Source of the DNA: Candidatus Gastranaerophilales bacterium | GTDB lineage: Bacteria > Cyanobacteriota > Vampirovibrionia > Gastranaerophilales > Gastranaerophilaceae | DNA length: 64,000 nt | Reading direction: 5' to 3' | Assembly (NCBI GenBank): GCA_900770525.1 | Contig: CAAHDT010000027.1 | Location: 186,001-250,000 of the forward strand | Shown: piece after piece, positions 58,593-64,000 of the stretch | How positions within the stretch are numbered: the stretch's first letter is position 1 | Layout of the letters: each line of letters starts with the position of its first letter | Notes under the pieces: model-generated | What the model saw: only the letters and a program-made list of their open reading frames with translations | Databases searched by the model: none | What the model was told of the DNA's origin: nothing | Translations under genes and position numbers: made by a program

Positions 58593-59615
58593 TTATACAA
58601 CCCGACACAACTTATCACCATTTATAGTCCTTTTAATATTTTCCATTGTTTTTTCCAAAATAAAATCAATAGCATCCTGAGTTTCATAAGCTATATGCGG
58701 AGTAATAATTACGTTATCATATTTTTTTAATCTATTTACATAAAAAGCCTCATTCAAACAATCAAGCGAAAGAGTTTTAGAAATCTCAGGCAAGTTTTCA
58801 CAACCAAAACAAACATTTTCGCACGTCAAAACATCTAAAGCGGCGCCACTGAGTTTTTTATTTTCAATAGCTCTACATAATGCTTCAACATCCACTAACT
58901 CGCCACGAGCAGTATTTATAAAGTACGAACTGTCTTTCATTTTGGCAAATACATCTTTGTTAAACATTTTATAATTGTCACCGTTATAAGGCAAATGCAA
59001 AGTTACAATATCTGATTGGCTAATAATTTCATCAAAAGAAACATAATTAATATTGAACTTATCAACAAGTTCTTGTTTTGGGTTGGTATCATAACCGAAA
59101 ATTCTCATACCAAAACTATACGCCGTTCTGCAAACAGCAGCCCCTATCGCTCCAGTTCCGATAATACCAATCGTTAGCTTTGACAAATCTCGCCCGATAA
59201 ATGTTTCAGGTTTTGGTTGAAATTTTTTCATAACCCTATCCGCATGCGGAAGATTTCTCACAAGTGCAATAATCAGCCCAAATGTAAACTGTGCAACAGA
59301 TGTTTCTCCATAGTTTGTAACATTAACTAACGCAATATTTTTGTATTGACAAGACTTTACTGAAATATGATCATACCCCGTAGAACGAGTCGAAATTATA
59401 CGCAAATTTTTGAACTTGTCTATAACTTTCTTACTCACATCAGACTCAATGAAAACACTAATTATATTTGTATTTCCCAACAAATCCTCCGATAATGTAT
59501 CCACAAAATCTTCATTCAACGGTTCCTTAAAAAAAGTTATATTGTAATCACGAAATTCATTCGTTTCAAAAAACTTTTTTTCAGCATCTCTATACTCAAA
59601 AATAATCATATTCAT
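58593..59615 (-). CDS. D-2-hydroxyacid dehydrogenase, D-lactate dehydrogenase-like
   Basis: A 340-residue NAD-dependent dehydrogenase. The Rossmann motif is IGIIGTGAIGAAV (about residue 143), the catalytic Arg lies in NTARGELVD (about 227), Glu in the following region and His in ITPHIAYET (about 301). STRSTGYDHI, VTNYGETSVAQFTF and the overall length match fermentative D-LDH. It would recycle NADH by reducing pyruvate. The start at ATG 59615 has GAGGGAG upstream; the in-frame TTG at 59633 overlaps that site. Confidence 0.88.
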   Translation of the reverse strand: MNMIIFEYRDAEKKFFETNEFRDYNITFFKEPLNEDFVDTLSEDLLGNTNIISVFIESDVSKKVIDKFKNLRIISTRSTGYDHISVKSCQYKNIALVNVTNYGETSVAQFTFGLIIALVRNLPHADRVMKKFQPKPETFIGRDLSKLTIGIIGTGAIGAAVCRTAYSFGMRIFGYDTNPKQELVDKFNINYVSFDEIISQSDIVTLHLPYNGDNYKMFNKDVFAKMKDSSYFINTARGELVDVEALCRAIENKKLSGAALDVLTCENVCFGCENLPEISKTLSLDCLNEAFYVNRLKKYDNVIITPHIAYETQDAIDFILEKTMENIKRTINGDKLCRVV

Positions 59616-59701
59616 CGGAAAATTCTCCCTCAATCACAAACTTGTACTAAAAATTAATAAACTGAATAATTACAAATTTCCATTGCACAAAGTGGCAAGT
59701 T

Positions 59702-59727
59702 TTTGGGGGACAAAAATCCCCCAAAAC
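59702..59727. repeat. G5/C5 stem-loop upstream of the D-LDH-like gene
   Basis: TTTTGGGGGA pairs with TCCCCCAAAA around CAAAAA. It lies between the D-LDH start and the structured RNA. It lacks a proper T-run on the plus strand, so it may be a regulatory or protective hairpin rather than a terminator. Confidence 0.45.
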
Positions 59728-59742
59728 TCCAATTAAAAATTT

Positions 59743-59772
59743 TTGAAATCATAAATAATAATAAAGTAATAC
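59743..59772 (+). promoter_or_regulatory. Possible promoter of the structured RNA
   Basis: TTGAAA (59743-59748), 18-bp spacer, TAATAC (59767-59772). The start would fall at the beginning of the closing stem of the RNA. Confidence 0.45.
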
Positions 59773-59775
59773 GAA

Positions 59776-59945
59776 CCAAACCTTAAAGTCGGGTTGCCCC
59801 GAGATGTTACGGGTGCCGTCGTCAGTAATCGACCGTACAAACAAGTACGTAAACCATAAGCGACGAGGTTTGGATAATCGAAATCACACCGGTTCAAGAT
59901 TTCGATTAAGCGACAGGCGGGAATTATAATTCCCGCCTGTCTTTA
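59776..59945 (+). ncRNA. Structured non-coding RNA of unknown family, about 170 nt
   Basis: No ORF, but dense base-pairing and higher GC than the surroundings. A closing stem CCAAACCT/AGGTTTGG (59776-59783 with 59866-59873) continues as CGTCG/CGACG (59817-59821 with 59861-59865). Inside are hairpins TCGGG-TTGC-CCCGA (59789-59802) and CGTAC-AAACAA-GTACG (59834-59849). An 11-bp hairpin follows (59875-59885 with 59898-59908, 12-nt loop containing CCGGTTC), then a perfect 14-bp terminator (59912-59925 with 59928-59941) and TTTAT. SRP RNA, RNase P, tmRNA and 6S hallmarks are not seen. A trans-acting RNA or an unrecognised Rfam family (raiA-type RNAs are of similar size) is possible. Confidence 0.75.
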
Positions 59946-59994
59946 TAATAAATAAATACAAACCTAATTTAAGAAAAATTATAACAACAGGGGG

Positions 59995-60023
59995 TTGAAA
60001 AAATAAAAAAAGTATGACATAAT
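59995..60023 (+). promoter_or_regulatory. Promoter of the type III antitoxin RNA
   Basis: TTGAAA (59995-60000), 17-bp spacer, CATAAT (60018-60023). Predicted start near 60030, just before the first pseudoknot repeat. Confidence 0.6.
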
Positions 60024-60030
60024 ATTAATA

Positions 60031-60142
60031 GAGATTTTTCTCGTAGAGTTTGCGAGAAAGTAAAAATAAAAAAGACTCATTAGAAGATACTTTTCGCAAA
60101 GGCACGAAAAGAATAAACTAAAAAAAGCCTTTTTTAGAAGAT
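60031..60142 (+). ncRNA. tenpI: TenpI-like antitoxin RNA: two tandem pseudoknot repeats
   Basis: Two units of about 53-54 nt, each an H-type pseudoknot. Unit 1: stem TTTCTCG/CGAGAAA (60037-60043 with 60053-60059), A-rich strand, then AGACTC (60073-60078) pairing with loop GAGTTT (60046-60051). Unit 2: stem CTTTTCG/CGAAAAG (60090-60096 with 60105-60111), A-rich strand, then GCCTTT (60127-60132) pairing with loop AAAGGC (60098-60103). Both units end TTAGAAGAT (60080-60088, 60134-60142). Tandem A-rich pseudoknots ahead of a terminator and a ToxN-type gene are the hallmark of type III antitoxins, which bind and inhibit the toxin and are cut by it into units. Confidence 0.85.
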
Positions 60143-60180
60143 TAAGCTCCTTTTTATATTTTGTATAAGGGAGCTTTTAA
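60143..60180 (+). terminator. Attenuating terminator between antitoxin RNA and toxin gene
   Basis: AAGCTCC (60144-60150) pairs with GGAGCTT (60170-60176) with extra TTATA/TATAA pairing inside, then TTAA. Type III loci have a leaky terminator here that lets most transcripts stop as antitoxin and a few continue into the toxin. Confidence 0.7.
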
Positions 60181-60200
60181 CTTAAGCAGGAAGTATAAAA

Positions 60201-60641
60201 TTGAAATATATATTCTTATCAGAGCAATTTTACAAAGATTACGACAGAAATAAATTTCCCGAAATTGAACATAAACACAATAGACCTTATGTTATGTTAT
60301 TAATCCAAATAGAAGAACTTAAAGTTGCAATTCCTTTTCGCTCACATATATCGCATAATAATGCATTTTTTACAGACATTCAAAATAGATGTGGCATTGA
60401 CTATACAAAGACAGTTATTCTTAACAAAGACTCTTACATTATAGATTCTTTTAATAATAACCCGATTAGGCTTCGAGAAAATGAATACAGAGCATTATTT
60501 GGGAAAAAACATGAAATCATAAAAGGGGTAATAAAATACATAAAAGAATATAAACGTGCCGTAAAAAACAAAGCACAATTTAAATCTAACAGTTTTAAGT
60601 ATTCTACATTACAATATTTTCACAAAGAACTTGGAATTTAA
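60201..60641 (+). CDS. tenpN: Type III toxin-antitoxin endoribonuclease, TenpN/ToxN family
   Basis: A 146-residue RNA-cutting toxin. Family landmarks: YIFLSEQFYKDY at the start, EIEHKHNRPYVMLLIQIEEL, the conserved IPFRSHISHNNAFFTD (residues about 50-65) and NRCGIDYTKTVIL, with KYSTLQYFHKEL at the end. The start codon is TTG, with AGGAAG in front. The RNA antitoxin and terminator lie directly upstream. Such systems act in phage abortive infection or plasmid/chromosome stability. The gene ends 4 bp inside the convergent etfA gene. TenpN is preferred over ToxN or CptN by the RPY and FRSHI text, from memory. Confidence 0.85.
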   Translation: MKYIFLSEQFYKDYDRNKFPEIEHKHNRPYVMLLIQIEELKVAIPFRSHISHNNAFFTDIQNRCGIDYTKTVILNKDSYIIDSFNNNPIRLRENEYRALFGKKHEIIKGVIKYIKEYKRAVKNKAQFKSNSFKYSTLQYFHKELGI

Positions 60642-61627
60642 TTTAGGATATCAATCAACTGCGGAATGATTTCAAACGCATCTCCCACAATTCCGTAATC
60701 ACATATGTCAAATATCGGAGCACTTTTATCTGTATTTATTGCAATTATTTTTTTAGAACAGCTCATCCCGATTGTGTGCTGCAAAGCTCCTGAAATTCCG
60801 CAAGCAATATACAACTTTGGCGATACTGTTTTTCCGGTCTGACCAACTTGAATTTCTTGTGGAGCTAATCCCATTTCCACTGCAACTCTTGATGCGGCAA
60901 CAGTTCCACCAAGTTTGTCAGCAAGTTTTTGCAAAAGCTCAAAACCTTCTTTATTTTGCATTCCTCGCCCACCGGCGACAATAATCTCAGCACTATCCAA
61001 ATCATTAATGCTTTTCGTTGCGGTGCGAATTACATCCAAAACTTTTATTTTTTCCTCAAATCCGTCTAAATTAACAGACAATTTTATAAAAGAAGTATCT
61101 TTTACATTATTTTCTGTAGCCGGTTTGAAAACTTTCGGACGGACAGTTGCCATTTGGGGAGTATTTTTAGATAAAATTGTCGCCATAAGTTGTCCACCAA
61201 ATGTCGGTCTTGTGGCTGCAAATTTTCCGTTCTCAAGAATATCCACCCCCGTACAATCGGCAGTCAACCCCGTATTTAATGCCGTTGAAATTCTCGGGGC
61301 AATATCGCGCCCATTACAAGTAGCTCCAATCAGCATAATTTCAGGATCAATTTGTTTAACAGCTTGAACAGCAGCATTCGCAAACAAATCAGTTTTATAT
61401 GTCGAAAACTTCTCATTAACCACATAAAAAACTTTATCAAAACCGCTATTTCTGAATGCCTCTTTATAATCATTTATCAATTCAGGCTTAACCAAAAGTA
61501 ACGCCATTACTGGCGCTCCATTGAGTTTTTGAGCTAATTCTCGCGCCTTATTTGCAAGTTCAAAAACAACCGTGTGAATATAATCATCCATAGTAATTTC
61601 TGAATATATCAAAATCCCGTTACTCAT
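60638..61627 (-). CDS. etfA: Electron transfer flavoprotein alpha subunit
   Basis: A 329-residue EtfA. The C-terminal FAD domain has VAGGRGMQNKEGF (about residue 217), GQTGKTVSPKLYIACGISGA (about 264) and NTDKSAPIFDICDYGIVGD. The N-terminal domain is more variable. It pairs with EtfB, overlapping it by 8 bp, and passes electrons between dehydrogenases and ferredoxin or membrane carriers. In anaerobes such pairs often take part in flavin-based electron bifurcation; the sequence alone does not settle whether this one does. Confidence 0.94.
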   Translation of the reverse strand: MSNGILIYSEITMDDYIHTVVFELANKARELAQKLNGAPVMALLLVKPELINDYKEAFRNSGFDKVFYVVNEKFSTYKTDLFANAAVQAVKQIDPEIMLIGATCNGRDIAPRISTALNTGLTADCTGVDILENGKFAATRPTFGGQLMATILSKNTPQMATVRPKVFKPATENNVKDTSFIKLSVNLDGFEEKIKVLDVIRTATKSINDLDSAEIIVAGGRGMQNKEGFELLQKLADKLGGTVAASRVAVEMGLAPQEIQVGQTGKTVSPKLYIACGISGALQHTIGMSCSKKIIAINTDKSAPIFDICDYGIVGDAFEIIPQLIDILN

Positions 61628-62405
61628 CAGCCCCTCCGCATTTTTTTATTTGTTGAGCAAGTTCATTTACATTTTCAACAAAAATACACTCAACATCCTT
61701 TTTAGGAGCACGAAATGCCTTACTTACATATGTAGGAGAACCCTTCAAACCCGCCTCTTCAGCCTCCAAACCGATATCAGCAATCCCATATACAGGAATA
61801 TCAGCTTTTTGCGACCGAATAACACCTTGAATATCTGCTCTTGTAGGTTCAAAATCATCTTTTAACACGCAAATCAATGCCGGCAGTTCAACCTCAACTT
61901 TCTCAGAATATCCGTCCAATTCTCTCAAAACAACTACGTGATTATCTGAATAAGAAAGTATTTTTTTTACGTAAGTAACTTGGGGAATATTCAAAAAGTT
62001 TGCAATACTTGGTCCGGTTTGTGCCGTATCGCCATCAATAGCGAACTGCCCGCAAACTATAAGGTCAAAATCATTTAATTTCGTCTGAATTGCACGCGCA
62101 ATAGTTTTGCCAGTTGAATAAGTATCAGCACCGGCAAATTTTCTGTCAGACAATAAAACTGCATTATCCGCACCAACAGCCAAAACCTTTTGAAGCATAG
62201 AAACAGCTTGCATAGGTCCCATTGTTAGTGCCGTAATACAAACATCTTTATATTCTTTTTTTAAACTTAAAGCAGACTCCAAAGCATAAACATCATAAGG
62301 ATTGATTATACTTTCCAGCCCTTCTCTTTGAATAGTGTTATTCGGAGTCCATTTAATATCTGACGTGTCCGGAACCTGCTTAACACATAATACAATTTTC
62401 ATCAA
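61620..62405 (-). CDS. etfB: Electron transfer flavoprotein beta subunit
   Basis: A 261-residue EtfB beginning MKIVLCVKQVPDTSDIKWTP. The nucleotide-binding stretch around GADNAVLLSDRKFAGADTYST (about residue 97) and the signature QFAIDGDTAQTGP, then VEVELPALICVLK, are typical. Length fits the anaerobic group (about 260). Translation is coupled to etfA by overlap. It follows a small cysteine protein and an NfnA-like gene in the same run. Confidence 0.94.
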   Translation of the reverse strand: MMKIVLCVKQVPDTSDIKWTPNNTIQREGLESIINPYDVYALESALSLKKEYKDVCITALTMGPMQAVSMLQKVLAVGADNAVLLSDRKFAGADTYSTGKTIARAIQTKLNDFDLIVCGQFAIDGDTAQTGPSIANFLNIPQVTYVKKILSYSDNHVVVLRELDGYSEKVEVELPALICVLKDDFEPTRADIQGVIRSQKADIPVYGIADIGLEAEEAGLKGSPTYVSKAFRAPKKDVECIFVENVNELAQQIKKCGGADE

Positions 62406-62419
62406 ACTCTCTCTACAGA

Positions 62420-62611
62420 CTAGATACGTTTTTTAGGAATTTGTTTTGAATTTGCATCTAACAATGCATTAAACCCCATAGTATAAACCGCACATCTTCT
62501 GATTGTCGGAATATACCATCCGCAACGTTCTTGAGTACAAACCATATCCACTTCAGAGCCTGCGCTCATTAGCGGGCAAAATGGGATTTCTCTTTTGTCA
62601 ACTGTAGCCAT
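62420..62611 (-). CDS. Small four-cysteine protein between nfnA-like and etfB
   Basis: A 63-residue protein, MATVDKREIPFCPLMSAGSE at the start, then CTQERCGWY and RRCAVY, giving C-x(n)-CxxxxC-x(n)-C. Such spacing suggests zinc or iron-sulfur binding. The ATG at 62611 has GGAG in front; a longer start at 62629 is less likely. It lies inside the nfnA-etfBA run, so it may be an accessory of the flavoproteins. No named family recognised. Confidence 0.6.
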   Translation of the reverse strand: MATVDKREIPFCPLMSAGSEVDMVCTQERCGWYIPTIRRCAVYTMGFNALLDANSKQIPKKRI

Positions 62612-62629
62612 ATTTTCTCCTTTATACAA

Positions 62630-63469
62630 CTATCTGCTTGCTTGTTTCAGCAAATTACAATTTTCATCACGTTTCTTTTCTTGGTCTTTATAAATTCTCG
62701 TACGATTTATAACTTCATCAAAATCAATTTTGTGTGCATCGAAATCAGGACCGTCTACGCAAGCAAACTTAACTTCTCCGCCAACAGTAACACGGCAAGC
62801 ACCACACATGCCTGTACCATCGACCATTATCGGATTCATACTTGCTTCCGTATAAATGCCTTTATCTCTAGTTAATTCTGCAACTGCCCTCATCATTGGC
62901 ATAGGTCCAACAGCAATTGCGTAATCTATTTTTTCTTGATTAATTAATCGTTCCAGAACACCTGTAACAAAACCTTTTTCGCCCATAGAGCCATCATCAG
63001 TTGTAACAAACAATTCTGTACATGCATCTTTCATTTTATCAGCCCAGAAAATCAAATCTTTGTTTCTGGCACCCATAATCATATAAACCTTGTTACCGGC
63101 TTCTTTAAAAGCTTTTGCAATCAAATAACATGGAGCAGCACCATAACCACCGGCAAGACAAACTACTGTGCCATATTTTTTAATATCAGTAGGTTTTCCA
63201 AGTGGACCAACTACATCAGCAATTTCATCACCGACATTTAATTCTGCAAGTTTTTTAGTTGAATACCCAACCGCCATAAAAACAATAGTTAAAGCGCCTG
63301 TACTTTTATCAAAATCTGCAATAGTAAGCGGAACACGTTCACCATTTTTATCTGCTCTAAAGATTATAAACTGACCAGCTCTAGCGTTTCGAACAACGTA
63401 AGGAGCCTCAATTGTCATTTCGTATTGATTAGGACAAATTTCTTTTTTCGCTAAAATTTTATATCCCAT
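62630..63469 (-). CDS. NfnA-like FAD/NAD-binding, [2Fe-2S] oxidoreductase subunit
   Basis: A 279-residue protein of the PyrK/NfnA type. The FAD domain has AGQFIIFRADKNGERVPLTIAD; the NAD domain has LAGGYGAAPCYLIAKAF and MGARNKDLIFW. The [2Fe-2S] ligands are Cys in DGTGMCGACRVTVGGEVKFACVDG, and the ending FDAHKIDFDE is typical of NfnA (sulfide/dihydroorotate-dehydrogenase-like subunit). NfnA normally pairs with NfnB to couple NADPH, NADH and ferredoxin. Here no nfnB lies beside it; etfBA follows instead. GGAG precedes the ATG. Confidence 0.88.
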   Translation of the reverse strand: MGYKILAKKEICPNQYEMTIEAPYVVRNARAGQFIIFRADKNGERVPLTIADFDKSTGALTIVFMAVGYSTKKLAELNVGDEIADVVGPLGKPTDIKKYGTVVCLAGGYGAAPCYLIAKAFKEAGNKVYMIMGARNKDLIFWADKMKDACTELFVTTDDGSMGEKGFVTGVLERLINQEKIDYAIAVGPMPMMRAVAELTRDKGIYTEASMNPIMVDGTGMCGACRVTVGGEVKFACVDGPDFDAHKIDFDEVINRTRIYKDQEKKRDENCNLLKQASR

Positions 63470-64000
63470 ATTTCTCTCCTCGGCATAAACCTACAAGAAT
63501 ATTATAGAGTAAAATTTCAAATTTAGCAAGTAGATATCAAGAGTATTATAAAACTATAATATAGATGTATTATAAAAGAGACAATACAATGAAAAATGCT
63601 GGCTCTATACTACTATTCACCATTGCTCTTTCACTCCGAACTTAAGTTATTACAATGTAAATCCTCCTATTACCTCTACAAATTACCCAAACCATCTCTC
63701 CACGCCAGTTAAATTGATTATTTTAACACCTAAATTGCATCCATTCTCAAAAAGCATATCATTAATTTATTAGCCTAAATTCTATACAAGACCACCATCT
63801 TTTGTTGCTATGCAAAATAAAATGCCTGTTATAGATTATATATTTTTAACGGAATCACAAATTATATTCTCAGTAATTTGTGATTAATAACAGTAACATC
63901 ATTACTACAATGTTTTTAGGTTTTATCTATTAATGAATACAAAAACAAAACAACTTATTAAACCATAGTTAATACTTGTTCTGTTTTATTACAAGATACT
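63470..64000. other. Gene-free right edge of the window
   Basis: No ORF of credible length and composition was seen on either strand in these 531 bp. It is AT-rich, with one 12-bp perfect stem-loop, AATCACAAATTA/TAATTTGTGATT (63853-63864 with 63874-63885, 9-nt loop). The next gene presumably starts beyond the window. Confidence 0.5.

Noticed and set aside
59776..59945. Calling the structured RNA SRP RNA, tmRNA, RNase P or 6S RNA
   Set aside because: The hallmark sequences of those RNAs (for example the GGAAGGAAGC-type SRP loop or the tmRNA T-arm with CCA end) are absent.
60915..61367. 150-codon plus-strand frame inside etfA
   Set aside because: Antisense shadow of etfA, no recognisable domain.

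Overview
This is a 64 kb, AT-rich stretch of bacterial chromosome. It most resembles a non-photosynthetic relative of Cyanobacteria, the Gastranaerophilales ('Melainabacteria') of animal guts. The attribution is inference. It rests on six small prepilin-like proteins, five of which start FTLAEVLITLGIIG, on a cyanobacterial-looking ribosomal protein S5, on Gram-negative envelope genes (two-partner-type Omp85 protein, OmpH/Skp-like chaperone, diaminopimelate epimerase), and on an anaerobic fermentative gene set (PPDK, PEP carboxykinase, D-lactate dehydrogenase-like enzyme, EtfAB, NfnA-like protein, Rex). No photosynthesis, rRNA, tRNA, CRISPR or insertion-sequence gene was seen.

Layout. 0-1.3 kb: 5' part of a heavy-metal P-type ATPase divergent from its SmtB/ArsR repressor. 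1.3-7.3 kb: SNF2 helicase, a polytopic membrane protein and a patatin lipase. 7.3-10.2 kb: a reduced spc ribosomal cluster (rpsE-rpmD-rplO-secY). 10.3-16.2 kb: a dead YafQ-type toxin, two pilin/regulator pairs, PEP carboxykinase, a TrmB-like regulator and thymidine kinase. 16.2-25.2 kb: outer-membrane pair, ppdK, rpsF-ssb-rpsR, dapF, and an S24-like repressor divergent from a minimal LuxR protein. 25.2-32.7 kb: GGGtGRT/NifU-like pair, three more pilins, a glycosyltransferase and Rex. 32.7-43.7 kb: sigma factor-pilD-dnaA-ruvA, gatC, pyrG, a flavoprotein, a GT-C-like protein, folC and small proteins. 43.8-49.9 kb: trypsin-like protease, a pilin/regulator pair, comF, a radical SAM protein and a PilM-PilN fusion with PilO. 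50-59.6 kb: nadA-rlmB, a primary-type sigma factor, ilvC-yhaM-tmk-tmk, ispA, rsgA and a D-2-hydroxyacid dehydrogenase. 59.7-60.6 kb: a structured RNA of unknown type, then a type III (TenpIN-like) toxin-antitoxin locus whose RNA antitoxin folds as two tandem pseudoknots. 60.6-63.5 kb: nfnA, a small cysteine protein, etfB and etfA.

Two themes stand out. First, five of the six pilin-like genes are each divergent from a tiny DNA-binding protein (XRE, a second HTH type, or ribbon-helix-helix), with a different palindromic operator in each intergenic gap. The processing peptidase and the PilMNO platform genes are in the same window. Second, at least eight genes, including several of these regulators, have a -10 box exactly 6 nt before the start codon and no Shine-Dalgarno, which implies leaderless mRNAs.
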